DNA from: Tissierella sp.
GTDB taxonomy: Bacteria; Bacillota; Clostridia; Tissierellales; Tissierellaceae
Length of the DNA: 64,000 nt
Direction: 5' to 3'
Assembly: GCA_012735585.1 (NCBI GenBank)
Contig: JAAYGX010000108.1
Span: 17,197 to 81,196 of the forward strand
The notes beneath the pieces were generated by a model, which worked only from the letters and a program-made list of their open reading frames with translations, was not told the origin of the DNA and ran no database searches. Every line of letters begins with the position of its first letter. Position 1 is the first letter of the stretch. Shown here in pieces: positions 29,440 through 38,290 of this stretch. Both the position numbers and the translations under genes were made by a program.

Positions 29440-30186
29440 ATGAAAAAAATTGCAATATATGGTAAAGGTGGCATTGGTAAATCTACAACTGTTTCAAATC
29501 TTTCAGCTGCCTTATCAAACTTAGGATATAAAGTAATGCAGGTAGGTTGTGATCCTAAGGCAGATTCAACAAAAACTCTAATGGGTGGTAACTTTATACC
29601 AACAGTACTAAATGTTCTAAGAGACATGGGAGATGATATTGACTTGGAAGATATCGTATTTGAAGGCTATAATGGTGTCCTATGTGTGGAGGCGGGAGGA
29701 CCTACACCTGGAATTGGTTGTGCTGGTAGAGGAATAATCACTGCTTTTGAAAAACTAGAAGAACTAGAAGCTTTTGAAAACTACAAACCAGATATCGTTA
29801 TTTATGATGTTTTAGGCGATGTGGTTTGTGGCGGATTTGCTATGCCTATTAGAAATCAATATGCAAATGAGGTCTATATTGTGACATCAGGTGAGATGAT
29901 GAGTATGTATGCAGCATCCAATATATCTCGTGCTGTAATGCAATTTAAATCAAGGGGATATGCAGAGCTAAAGGGTCTTATACTAAATGCCAAAAACGTA
30001 GAAAATGAAATAGAATTGGTAGATAAATTATGTGAGGAAATAGACACAAGTGTATTTCATTACATACCGAGGAATCCAATTGTCGAAGAGGCCGAAAATA
30101 GTGGACAAACTGTAATAGAAGGATTCATCGACTCAGATATGTCAAAGATTTATTTAGATTTAGCTAAGAAAATAATGGAGGAATAA
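29440..30186 (+). CDS. NifH-like Fe protein (nitrogenase-superfamily reductase)
   Basis: The 248-residue protein has the P-loop [10 protein letters not shown] (8-17), the CDPKADST switch, and both [4Fe-4S] ligands: Cys94 in GIGCAGRG and Cys130 in [11 protein letters not shown]. It should form an ATP-driven homodimer passing electrons to a NifD/NifK-like partner, which is encoded four genes downstream. It is shorter than true NifH (about 275-295) and there are no nifB, nifE or nifN genes nearby. A role in nitrogen fixation is therefore unlikely. The ribosome site is AAAGGAG. Confidence 0.92.
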   Translation: MKKIAIYGKGGIGKSTTVSNLSAALSNLGYKVMQVGCDPKADSTKTLMGGNFIPTVLNVLRDMGDDIDLEDIVFEGYNGVLCVEAGGPTPGIGCAGRGIITAFEKLEELEAFENYKPDIVIYDVLGDVVCGGFAMPIRNQYANEVYIVTSGEMMSMYAASNISRAVMQFKSRGYAELKGLILNAKNVENEIELVDKLCEEIDTSVFHYIPRNPIVEEAENSGQTVIEGFIDSDMSKIYLDLAKKIMEE

Positions 30187-30187
30187 A

Positions 30188-31132
30188 ATGAAAAGAAAAT
30201 CTTTATTAATATTATTAATTTTAAGTCTTATGGTAAGTTTGGTAGCTTGTAGTAGTGGAGGGCCTGATAAAGACAATGATGTGGATGCAGTAATAGAAAA
30301 TGATGTGGAAAAAGAAGATGATATACAAGAAAATGAAGTTGAGGGTATGGAAGATAAAAGAATAATAGCAGGTACACTAATGTCTGCTGAATTATTGGAT
30401 TTATTTGATGTAAATCCTGTTGGAGTATTAACTAGTGAAAAAGGATTACCAGCAAGATATGATAATACAGCTAAAATAGGTTCACCTATGAAGCCAGATT
30501 TAGAAATAGTGACTTCATTAGAACCTGAAGTGTATATAACAGATGCTTCACAAGAGGAAGCTTTAGAAGAATTGTTTAAAGGTAGCGATTTTGAGATGCT
30601 ATATTTAAGTAACAACTCCTATGAAAATATATTTACAAATATAGAAAATGTAGGACAGTACTTAGGAAAAGAAGATAAAGCAAATGAAATTATAAGTGAA
30701 ATGAGGGCTAAAGAAAAGAGAATTATGGATTCTGTTGCCGGTAAGGAATCACCTAATGTCTTAGTATTATTTGGGACACCTGAAAGTTTTATGATAGCAA
30801 CTCCGAATTCATATACTGGAAACTTAGTAGAGAAATTAGGTGGAACTAACGTGGCAAGTGATTTAGCACAGGGTAAACCAATGCCTTACCTACCATTTAG
30901 TTTGGAAACCATAGCAGATATGAATCCAGATATTATTTTAAGATTAACCCATGTATCGCCTGAATTAAGTAGAAAGGCCTTTGAAGAAGAGTTTTCAAAG
31001 GGATTCTGGACGAATCTTGACGCTGTTAAAAATGATAATGTATTTGACTTAGATCCAGATCACTTTGGAGTTACAGCAAATATGAGGGTTATGAGTGCTT
31101 TGGAGAATATGGCAGAAATATTATATAACTAG
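30188..31132 (+). CDS. IsdE-like haem-binding lipoprotein
   Basis: The 314-residue ABC substrate-binding protein has a lipobox LVAC (Cys21), an acidic linker (about 30-55) and a class III binding domain. It resembles IsdE of Staphylococcus throughout. Met101 in IGSPMKPD and His255 in RLTHVSPE align with the two axial haem ligands known for IsdE (Met78, His229). The C-terminal FDLDPDHFGVTANM also follows that family. Haem or a related metallo-tetrapyrrole is the likely ligand; a siderophore is possible. It starts one base after the NifH-like gene ends. Confidence 0.85.
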   Translation: MKRKSLLILLILSLMVSLVACSSGGPDKDNDVDAVIENDVEKEDDIQENEVEGMEDKRIIAGTLMSAELLDLFDVNPVGVLTSEKGLPARYDNTAKIGSPMKPDLEIVTSLEPEVYITDASQEEALEELFKGSDFEMLYLSNNSYENIFTNIENVGQYLGKEDKANEIISEMRAKEKRIMDSVAGKESPNVLVLFGTPESFMIATPNSYTGNLVEKLGGTNVASDLAQGKPMPYLPFSLETIADMNPDIILRLTHVSPELSRKAFEEEFSKGFWTNLDAVKNDNVFDLDPDHFGVTANMRVMSALENMAEILYN

Positions 31133-31143
31133 GAGAATCAAAA

Positions 31144-32133
31144 ATGATTAAATCTTTAAATAAAAACAAACATATTTATATATTTTTTTCACTAATTATT
31201 CTTATGTTTGTTGTATTGTTGGCAATAAGACTAGGAAGTGTAGAGTATAGCTTTTCTAAAATATTAGATGCTTTATTAAGCACAGAAATGACCTCAGATA
31301 AAAATATAATCTTGAACATAAGATTACCTAGAATTGTTGTTGCAACCATAGTAGGAGCGAACCTGGCAGTAGCTGGAGCACTATTACAAGCAGTTATGCA
31401 AAATCCATTGGCAGACCCTGGTTTAACTGGGGTTTCTTCTGGGGCAAGTCTAGCAGCGATTATTATAATGCTTCTATTTCCCCAATATACTTATTTAGTG
31501 CCAATAGTAGCATTTTTAGGTGGTGCTGTAGCCTGTGCTCTAGTGTATACCCTAGCATGGAAAAATGGAATCAAACCTGTGAGGATTATATTAGCAGGGG
31601 TAGCGGTCAATGCAATCCTAGGCGGTGGAACTTCCTTATTATCAATTTTATATAGTGATAGAATCCAAGGAGTATTGATGTGGGTTAACGGAAGTATCGC
31701 CGGTAAAACATGGGAGGATGTAAGATTATTATGTACATATAGTGTTATTGGTTTGATTGTGGCAATGTTTTGTATTAGAAAGGCAAATATACTTCAACTA
31801 GGTGACGAGATGTCCTCAAACCTTGGAGTAGATACTAATAAATATAGACTTTTTATTTCTTTGGTTGCAGTATTTTTAGCTGCAATATCCACATCTATCG
31901 TTGGGGTAGTAGGTTTTGTAGGGCTAATAGTTCCTCATATTGCAAGATTAATCGTAGGATCTGATTATAAGTATTTACTTCCATTTAGCGTGATACTAGG
32001 AAGTGGGCTGCTACTACTAGGAGATACTTTTGCGCGAACCATAGCTAGACCGATAGAGCTACCAGTAGGAGTTATTATGGCAGTTGTTGGAGGACCATTC
32101 TTTCTATACCTATTAAGGAGGGGAAAAGCATGA
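31144..32133 (+). CDS. FecCD/BtuC-type ABC permease
   Basis: The 329-residue permease has about 9-10 membrane helices. Family motifs are NIRLPRIVVATIVGA, NPLADPGLTGVSSGAS and the coupling region GLIVPHIARLIVG. It would form the homodimeric channel taking the ligand from the IsdE-like lipoprotein. It overlaps the ATPase gene by four bases. Confidence 0.93.
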   Translation: MIKSLNKNKHIYIFFSLIILMFVVLLAIRLGSVEYSFSKILDALLSTEMTSDKNIILNIRLPRIVVATIVGANLAVAGALLQAVMQNPLADPGLTGVSSGASLAAIIIMLLFPQYTYLVPIVAFLGGAVACALVYTLAWKNGIKPVRIILAGVAVNAILGGGTSLLSILYSDRIQGVLMWVNGSIAGKTWEDVRLLCTYSVIGLIVAMFCIRKANILQLGDEMSSNLGVDTNKYRLFISLVAVFLAAISTSIVGVVGFVGLIVPHIARLIVGSDYKYLLPFSVILGSGLLLLGDTFARTIARPIELPVGVIMAVVGGPFFLYLLRRGKA

Positions 32134-32942
32134 TAGAAGCAAAGAATTTAAAGATAGCTTATGAAGAAAAGATAGTGATCAAAGACTTTTCCTTCAATGT
32201 AAGAGAAGGTGAAATGGTATCCATTATAGGACCAAATGGCTCAGGAAAATCTACTATTCTAAAAACCATATCTAGATTGCTTAAACAAAAAAATGGGGCA
32301 ATTTTTTTAGAAAAAGAAGATATTAGTCATATAAATATAAAAAAGATTGCACAGAAGATGTCCAGTCTATCACAGCATAATAGAAGCCCAGAAGATATAA
32401 GCGTAAAAGAACTTATTTATTACGGAAGAATGCCTCATAAAAAATGGTACGAATTAAAAACCAAAGAAGATGAAGATATCATCCAATGGGCAATAGATAA
32501 GACTTCACTACATGGATTTAAAGATAAGAAAGTAATAGAACTATCAGGAGGAGAGAGACAAAGAGTATGGATCGCCATGGCTTTGGCTCAGAGACCTAAG
32601 ATACTACTTCTTGATGAACCAACTACTTATCTAGATATATGTCATCAGTTGGAAGTAATGGAGCTTGTAAAGTCTCTAAATGAAGAATTAGGGCTAACTG
32701 TAATAATGGTGCTACATGATCTAGGACAAGCTGCCAAGTATAGTCATAGGGTAGTAGTAATCAAAGATGGAGATTTAGTAGTGGAAGGAAATCCATCAAA
32801 GGTATTGACCGTGGATTTAATAAAAGAAGTATATAATGTAGAGGTTTGTATAAGAAAAGATATATTAAAAGATGAAATGATCATACACCCAGTAGGTGTA
32901 TGTAAAACTTGTGAAACGAGGTGCACCGATGAAGCAATTTGA
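32130..32942 (+). CDS. FecE-type ABC ATPase with Cys-rich tail
   Basis: The 270-residue ATPase drives the importer. It has Walker A GPNGSGKST (34-42), signature LSGGERQR (138-145) and Walker B ILLLDEP (158-164). The last 15 residues contain Cys258, Cys261 and Cys265 in a CxxCxxxC arrangement, an unusual addition for this family. It overlaps the NifD-like gene by 14 nt, which ties importer and reductase translation together. Confidence 0.92.
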   Translation: MIEAKNLKIAYEEKIVIKDFSFNVREGEMVSIIGPNGSGKSTILKTISRLLKQKNGAIFLEKEDISHINIKKIAQKMSSLSQHNRSPEDISVKELIYYGRMPHKKWYELKTKEDEDIIQWAIDKTSLHGFKDKKVIELSGGERQRVWIAMALAQRPKILLLDEPTTYLDICHQLEVMELVKSLNEELGLTVIMVLHDLGQAAKYSHRVVVIKDGDLVVEGNPSKVLTVDLIKEVYNVEVCIRKDILKDEMIIHPVGVCKTCETRCTDEAI

Positions 32943-34254
32943 TTTAGATAGATTATCTAGACTTAATGATATAAAAGAAAATGACGATATAAAAGCCTTA
33001 TCCCATGCAATATTTCCTGGCACTCACTGTCCATTATTTGGAGTAGCAATGATTGCATCATTTATAGAGGATTTGGTGGTAGTAGTAGCGGGAACTCAGG
33101 AATGTACTTATTATGCTAAGGATTTTGCATATCAAAGACAATATGGTAAGGATAATTTTTATTCAGTAGTAACCAACAAGCATGATATTACCTTTGGATG
33201 CGAGGATAAAATAAAAGAAGTGATATTTGAAATAGACAGGACAATCAATCCTAAAGCAATTATGCTAGTATCCACATGTGTATTAGAATTAATAGGAGAA
33301 GACTTTGTAGGATTAAAAGAATCTATCCAGGATGAAGTAAATGCTAAATTATTAGTAGTACCTACAGAGCATTTTAAATGTAATAGCCATATTCCAGGAA
33401 TGGAAAGATCACTGGAACAACTGGTTACAGTAATGGAGAAATGCGACATAGATAATAATAGTATAAATATCCTAGGGCATAGACAGCATGGCATAGAGAA
33501 TACAGAACTTATGAAACTTCTAATAGATGAGGGAATCCATATTAATTCTGTTATACCATCAAAGACCACAATAGAAGAGTTAAGATTTGCACCAAGGGCA
33601 AAATTAAATATAGTTACAGATTTTGTAGCACTACCAATGGCAAAGAAGATGGAAGATATCTTTAATATTCCCTATGTATATTTTGACAAACATCTATCCA
33701 TAGATAGAATAAGAAATAGCTACAAAAAAATTGAAGAATTTTTAAATATAAAGTTGCTTTCAAAGCTGAATGAAAAGGAAGCTGAGCTAAATTCTCTAAT
33801 GGAAGAAGCAAGAAAAATTCTGAAGGGCAAAACCTTTATCTATGGTAATACTCCTATGATGGCATTTGAAATAAGCAGTTTTCTATGCGATTTAGGAATG
33901 GAGCCAATTTTAGTACAGGTTAGGGATCTATATGAAAATGATTCCATCTATATGGAGGAGATAAAAAGACATGGTCACAATCCATATATCAGTAGAATAG
34001 CCAATATAGCACCGATGCAATCTATATATGATCAGTGTAAGCCGAATTTCTATTTAGGACATGAGAATCCTATGAACCTTGCAAAGAGAAATATAATCCA
34101 GATAACATTGGATGAAGTAACTAAAAAATTAGGATATGAAATACCGATAGATAGCATAAAGAAGATATTATTATCCCTTGAACAACACGAAGAAATGAAA
34201 GATAAAATGAAGAAAATGGCAGCAAAGGGAGGTATGAAACATGGACTTTTATAA
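32929..34254 (+). CDS. NifD-like subunit (nitrogenase-superfamily component 1)
   Basis: The 441-residue protein is a component 1 homologue. Cys34 (GTHCPLFG), Cys59 (GTQECTYY) and Cys117 (STCVLELIGED) occupy the three positions used by P-cluster ligands in NifD, so a [4Fe-4S] cluster is likely. I see no equivalent of the FeMo-cofactor ligands, and the length is below NifD (about 480-500). This points to the DPOR/COR/CfbD-like reductase side of the superfamily. Extra cysteines are at 91 and 151. ATG 32929 with a GAGGTG site lies inside the ATPase 3' end. Confidence 0.87.
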   Translation: MKQFDLDRLSRLNDIKENDDIKALSHAIFPGTHCPLFGVAMIASFIEDLVVVVAGTQECTYYAKDFAYQRQYGKDNFYSVVTNKHDITFGCEDKIKEVIFEIDRTINPKAIMLVSTCVLELIGEDFVGLKESIQDEVNAKLLVVPTEHFKCNSHIPGMERSLEQLVTVMEKCDIDNNSINILGHRQHGIENTELMKLLIDEGIHINSVIPSKTTIEELRFAPRAKLNIVTDFVALPMAKKMEDIFNIPYVYFDKHLSIDRIRNSYKKIEEFLNIKLLSKLNEKEAELNSLMEEARKILKGKTFIYGNTPMMAFEISSFLCDLGMEPILVQVRDLYENDSIYMEEIKRHGHNPYISRIANIAPMQSIYDQCKPNFYLGHENPMNLAKRNIIQITLDEVTKKLGYEIPIDSIKKILLSLEQHEEMKDKMKKMAAKGGMKHGLL

Positions 34255-35494
34255 ATTTTTTCCAACACCATCAGATAGAATGGGGACCATATGGACACTG
34301 AGTACTATTAAAGATGCTTATATAATTGAATTTGGTCCAGCAGGTACGACGCACTTTGCCATTGAAGGCCTTATGCAATTAAATGCAGACCATAATGCCA
34401 ATGTATATACAACCCATATCAATGAAACAGATATCTCCTTTGGAAAGCAAGATCGATTGGAAAATGCCATACTAGAAATAGATGGGCAACATAATCCTAA
34501 ATATATATTTATAATGGCATCCTCTATATCAGCAATAATCGGTACAGATATAGATAGTATATGCTATGAAATGCAATCTAAAGTAAATGCCAAGCTAATC
34601 CCCATAACTACTGGAGGATATAGTGGAGACCATACCCTAGGTATAGAAACAACCCTAGATATGCTCTGTAAAGAAGCCGTCAAAGAATCAGAAAATAAGA
34701 TAGAAAATAGTTATAATATCATAGGAAATAATGCAGATATTTTTAACTTCTTATCAGATGTTGAAGAAATAAAATCTCTTATGAAAAATGGATTTGGATT
34801 TGATGTAAATACTATTTTTACGGCATATACATCTATAGATGAAATAGAGAATACTGCAAATGCAAATATGAACCTGGTTTTAAGGGGTGAAGGTATAAAA
34901 GCAGCTAAAACCCTTCAGAAAAACCATAATATAGAATATTATTATGGCAAGCCCTATGGGTTAGAAGGTACTACAAAATGGTTAAGAGAGCTAGAAAAAG
35001 TCTTGGGTATAAAAGTAAATGAATCCTATATAAATAAAAAAACAGCCCAAATAAGAAAATATCTAATGACTTTTAGATTTATGATAAGAGAAGTAGAAAA
35101 TAAATCTACCATATTAGTTGGAGATTATGATGTGGTTATTGGATTGGCAGATTTAGTAGAAGAGCTGGGACTTAAAGTCGAAGCTATTATAGTTAAGCAT
35201 AAACCATGTAAAGCAATAAAAAAATCAATCTCAGAAAAATGGGCAAGTTTAATTCAATTTGATATCAGTGAGAGGGAGTTAGAAAATTATCTAAAATCAA
35301 CACCGTCCTATTTATTATTAGCAGATGGATCCACATTGGAGTTAGAAAATAGCTCCAGACTAAGTATGCAAATAGCAAATCCTAATTTTAAAAAATACAG
35401 TATCTATCCTCATACCCCCTTTGTAGGATATAATGGTACATTATATATGATTCAATCTTTATTTGAACTAAATAAAGCGAATCCTAGATATTAA
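34241..35494 (+). CDS. NifK-like subunit lacking cluster cysteines
   Basis: This 417-residue protein is the second component 1 homologue and a paralogue of its neighbour. The expected cluster positions are changed: FGPAGTTHF has Thr36 where a Cys is usual, and IMASSISAIIG has Ser95 in place of the STC cysteine. Any shared cluster would have to be held mainly by the NifD-like partner, as in BchN-BchB. GGGAGG precedes ATG 34241, which overlaps the upstream gene by 14 nt. It ends the operon. Confidence 0.85.
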   Translation: MDFYKFFPTPSDRMGTIWTLSTIKDAYIIEFGPAGTTHFAIEGLMQLNADHNANVYTTHINETDISFGKQDRLENAILEIDGQHNPKYIFIMASSISAIIGTDIDSICYEMQSKVNAKLIPITTGGYSGDHTLGIETTLDMLCKEAVKESENKIENSYNIIGNNADIFNFLSDVEEIKSLMKNGFGFDVNTIFTAYTSIDEIENTANANMNLVLRGEGIKAAKTLQKNHNIEYYYGKPYGLEGTTKWLRELEKVLGIKVNESYINKKTAQIRKYLMTFRFMIREVENKSTILVGDYDVVIGLADLVEELGLKVEAIIVKHKPCKAIKKSISEKWASLIQFDISERELENYLKSTPSYLLLADGSTLELENSSRLSMQIANPNFKKYSIYPHTPFVGYNGTLYMIQSLFELNKANPRY

Positions 35495-35495
35495 T

Positions 35496-35529
35496 AAAAA
35501 GACCTTTTCTAATAAGAAAAGGTCTTTTT
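35496..35529 (+). terminator. Bidirectional terminator, NifK-like gene / rnpB
   Basis: The perfect 15-bp stem AAAAAGACCTTTTCT/AGAAAAGGTCTTTTT with a 4-nt loop ends the plus-strand operon. It also lies just beyond the 3' end of rnpB on the minus strand. Confidence 0.9.
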
Positions 35530-35549
35530 ATTAATATCTAATATATGTA

Positions 35550-35887
35550 GTCGAGTAAATCTATAAGCCGTGTTCTGTTTATATGGTCATCTATCTAGAC
35601 CTATTGTTACCAATAGGTTCATGCGACCTACCTTTGGAACGATAGCGAGCAACTATCTCTTTTGTTCCCTTTTGGTCTTGCTCCAGATGGGGTTTACATA
35701 GCTATTTAGTCGCCTAAACACTGGTGAGCTCTTACCTCACCTTTCCACCCTTACCTATGTAAATAGGCGGTATCTCTCTGTTGCACTATCCTTGGGGTCG
35801 CCCCCACTGGACGTTATCCAGCATCTTGCTCTATGGAGCACGGACTTTCCTCATGCCTAAAGCACGCGACCAAACAACTTACTCGAC
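35550..35887 (-). ncRNA. rnpB: RNase P RNA, class B
   Basis: The minus strand shows the RNase P hallmarks. The 5' and 3' ends pair (GTCGAGTAA with TTTACTCGAC). The conserved GAGGAAAGTCCGTGCTCC lies near the 5' end, and ACAGAACACGGCTTA near the 3' end. The length of about 338 nt and layout fit the Bacillus-type (class B) RNA that matures tRNA 5' ends. A 64-codon open frame on the plus strand within it is fortuitous. Confidence 0.96.
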
Positions 35888-35892
35888 ATACT

Positions 35893-35921
35893 ATTATAGC
35901 ATCTTTCTAATAGGAATGCAA
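35893..35921 (-). promoter_or_regulatory. rnpB promoter
   Basis: On the minus strand, TTGCAT (35921-35916), a 17-nt spacer and TATAAT (35898-35893) lie 5 nt upstream of the proposed RNA 5' end at 35887. Confidence 0.7.
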
Positions 35922-35999
35922 AGGATTCGTATATTATTGTGGTTTTATCACTATTTTTCCAGCAGAAAAATATGATCTAGTATTTATCCATATTTTAAT

Positions 36000-36028
36000 T
36001 TGTATATTCCCACCAAAAACACTATAAT
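36000..36028 (+). promoter_or_regulatory. Promoter of the cation-efflux gene
   Basis: TTGTAT (36000-36005), 17 nt, TATAAT (36023-36028), 43 nt before the ATG. Confidence 0.6.
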
Positions 36029-36071
36029 TAATAGTAAGACATTATAGGTTATGAATATATGGAGGTTGTAA

Positions 36072-36935
36072 ATGGAGAATTTTAAATTAGGGGCTAAGGT
36101 ATCATGGGTAACCGTAGGGATCAATATGATTCTTGGTGTATTTAAGTTATTTGCGGGGGTTGCAGGGCGTAGTAATGCTATGATTGCAGATAGTATGCAT
36201 ACCTTTTCTGATGTATTTACAACAATATTAGTATTAGTAGGATTTGATATTTCCACAAAAGAAGCCAATGATCAAAATTCAATACATAAAAAATATGAAT
36301 TACTTTTTAAAAAATTATTTGGCATTATAATGATAATTATGGGTCTATTTGTAGTATATGATAGCCTTAAACTTTTAATATTTGAAAAGATTACAAGACC
36401 AAATACCATTGCATTGGTTGCAGCCCTAATTTCCATAATAGTAAAGGAGCTAATGTATTGGTATACTATTAAAATTTCTAGAAAAATTAAATCCTTATCT
36501 ATGGAAGCTGATGCATGGCATCATAGGGAAGATGCTTTTTCATCGATTGTTACATTTATTGCAATATTAAGCTCTAAATCTGGACTAGCTCCTCTTGATG
36601 CAATAGCAAGTATAGTTGTATCTATTATTGTAATAAGAGTTGGCTCGGATTTATATAACAAATCTAAGGATAGACCAATAGATGAAGCAATTACCAATGA
36701 AATCATAAATAATTTAGAAATCATAATCAATGAATTCTATGGAGTCGCTGGAATTAAATCCTTAAAAAGTAGATTATTTAATAATGGGATATACATAGAT
36801 TTAGATATTTTTGTAGACTCTAATATATCAGTTAAAGAAGGTCATGATATAGCAAAGTCTCTCCAATATAAAATAGAGAATGAACTTAGTAATATTAAAC
36901 ATTGTATGGTTCATATTGTACCAAATAATAAATAG
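36072..36935 (+). CDS. Cation diffusion facilitator family transporter
   Basis: The 287-residue CDF exporter has about six membrane helices and a cytoplasmic C-terminal domain. Metal-site motifs are NAMIADSMHTFSD in helix 2 and EADAWHHREDAFSS in helix 5. Family members export Zn, Fe, Co or Mn; the metal cannot be set from sequence, although the helix 5 HxxxD pair is intact. GGAGG precedes the ATG. It is 13 nt upstream of folD. Confidence 0.91.
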   Translation: MENFKLGAKVSWVTVGINMILGVFKLFAGVAGRSNAMIADSMHTFSDVFTTILVLVGFDISTKEANDQNSIHKKYELLFKKLFGIIMIIMGLFVVYDSLKLLIFEKITRPNTIALVAALISIIVKELMYWYTIKISRKIKSLSMEADAWHHREDAFSSIVTFIAILSSKSGLAPLDAIASIVVSIIVIRVGSDLYNKSKDRPIDEAITNEIINNLEIIINEFYGVAGIKSLKSRLFNNGIYIDLDIFVDSNISVKEGHDIAKSLQYKIENELSNIKHCMVHIVPNNK

Positions 36936-36948
36936 AAGGGGGATAATT

Positions 36949-37794
36949 ATGATGAAATTATTGAAAGGAATTGAGGTTAGTAAAGGAGTAAAGCTTCAAA
37001 TAACCAATACTATAAAAGAACTTGAGGAAATGGATAAATTTCCACAGCTTGGTATTATTCGTGTGGGAAATGATCCAAGTGATATTTCATACGAGAAAAG
37101 TATTATTAAAAATTGTGATTCCCTGGGTATAAAAACAAAGATTGTTGAACTAGATGAAAAAATCGATACAGATGATTTGGTAAGTGCCATGGAAGAACTT
37201 AACAATGATACTTTAGTTTCTGGGATTTTAGTATTTAGACCGTTACCTAAACATATTGATGAAGAAAAGGTTAGAATATCTATTAATCCTTCGAAGGATG
37301 TAGACTGTATGCATCCATTAAATTTAGAAAAAATATTCGAAGGCGATATAACTGGATTTTCTCCATGTACACCAAAGGCTGCTATGGAGATACTATTATA
37401 TAATGATATACCTTTAGAGGGTAAAAATGTTGTAGTTATTAATAGATCCATGGTAGTAGGAAAGCCTTTGGCAATGATGTTATTAGAAAAAAATGCTACT
37501 GTAACAATTTGTCATTCTAGAACTCAAAATCTATCAGAAATAACAAAGAATGCCGATATAGTCATGACTGGCCTTGGTAGGGCTAAATTCTTAGATGACA
37601 AATATTTTAATGAAAGTTCAATTGTAATAGATATAGGTGTGAGTTTAGATAGTGATGGAAAAATCTCTGGGGATGTAGATATGGATAAAGTAAATGATAA
37701 AATTTCTATGGTTACACCTGTGCCAGGTGGAGTTGGAAGTGTGACTACAAGTATATTACTAAAACAGGTAGTAGATGCTTGTAAGATGAACTAG
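36949..37794 (+). CDS. folD: FolD-like methylene-THF dehydrogenase/cyclohydrolase, atypical
   Basis: The 281-residue protein has the FolD fold, with NAD(P) motif VINRSMVVGKPLAMMLL and the C-terminal TPVPGGVGSVTTSILL. The substrate site departs from the standard. The YxxxK motif reads Y48-E-K-S-I52, so the catalytic Lys position is Ile. The usual DGxxVQLPLP reads SGILVFRPLP. Some clostridial FolD proteins share this divergence. Cyclohydrolase activity is therefore doubtful while dehydrogenase activity may remain. ATG 36949 or 36952 follows AGAAGGGGG; an upstream ATG at 36880 lies inside the CDF gene. Confidence 0.87.
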   Translation: MMKLLKGIEVSKGVKLQITNTIKELEEMDKFPQLGIIRVGNDPSDISYEKSIIKNCDSLGIKTKIVELDEKIDTDDLVSAMEELNNDTLVSGILVFRPLPKHIDEEKVRISINPSKDVDCMHPLNLEKIFEGDITGFSPCTPKAAMEILLYNDIPLEGKNVVVINRSMVVGKPLAMMLLEKNATVTICHSRTQNLSEITKNADIVMTGLGRAKFLDDKYFNESSIVIDIGVSLDSDGKISGDVDMDKVNDKISMVTPVPGGVGSVTTSILLKQVVDACKMN

Positions 37795-37823
37795 ATTTAA
37801 GTTATAAATAAAATTATTTATGG

Positions 37824-37853
37824 GAAAGGGTCTTTTTAGACCCTTTTCTACAT
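37824..37853 (+). terminator. Terminator after folD
   Basis: Stem GAAAGGGTCT/AGACCCTTTTC with a T-rich loop, then TACATTTTT. Confidence 0.75.
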
Positions 37854-37883
37854 TTTTGGAGAAAAATAGTCATAATTCTTTGA

Positions 37884-37908
37884 AGGACAATCCAAATCTA
37901 TATCGAAT
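37884..37908 (+). promoter_or_regulatory. Sigma-H-like promoter of spoIIA
   Basis: AGGACAA (37884-37890 region), a 14-nt spacer and GAAT (37905-37908) match the sigma-H pattern. spoIIA is a known sigma-H target in Bacillus, which supports the call. Confidence 0.65.
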
Positions 37909-37941
37909 ATAAATAATAGAAATTTAAAAGGGGTGATTTTT

Positions 37942-38277
37942 TTGTATTTGAATATGGAGATATTAGATAACAATTTAATTGTAAAATTAAAGGGAGAGTT
38001 GGATCATCATACTTCAGAGGAAGTAAGAAAAAAAATTGACAAACAGTATAATGGAAGTAGTGTATCGAATATTATTATGGATTTAAATGAACTTACTTTT
38101 ATGGATAGTTCAGGAATAGGGCTTATTATGGGCAGATATAGAAATACAGTGGATAAAAGAGGTAAGTTAATAATAGCCTGCGAAAATATGACAATAAAAA
38201 GAATTCTTGATATGTCAGGTTTACTTAAAATTATTGAATTGTATCCAAAATTAGACGAAGCAACTAATAATATTTAA
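37942..38277 (+). CDS. spoIIAA: Anti-sigma-F factor antagonist SpoIIAA
   Basis: The 111-residue STAS protein binds SpoIIAB and frees sigma-F in the forespore. The phosphorylated Ser lies in [15 protein letters not shown], and the N-terminal [12 protein letters not shown] is typical. I prefer TTG 37942, which is spaced from GGGGTG (37930-37935), over GTG 37933, which lies in that site. ATG 37954 is also possible. It is first in the spoIIAA-spoIIAB-sigF operon. Confidence 0.95.
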   Translation: MYLNMEILDNNLIVKLKGELDHHTSEEVRKKIDKQYNGSSVSNIIMDLNELTFMDSSGIGLIMGRYRNTVDKRGKLIIACENMTIKRILDMSGLLKIIELYPKLDEATNNI

Positions 38278-38290
38278 AGAGGTGAATACA

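Noticed and set aside
29440..35494. Nitrogen-fixation operon
   Set aside because: NifH-, NifD- and NifK-like genes are present. There are no nifB, nifE or nifN genes, the subunits are short, NifK-type cluster cysteines are missing, and haem-type transport genes are interleaved.
35781..35975. 64-codon open frame on the plus strand
   Set aside because: It lies across the 5' half and promoter of rnpB and has no ribosome site or protein-like pattern.
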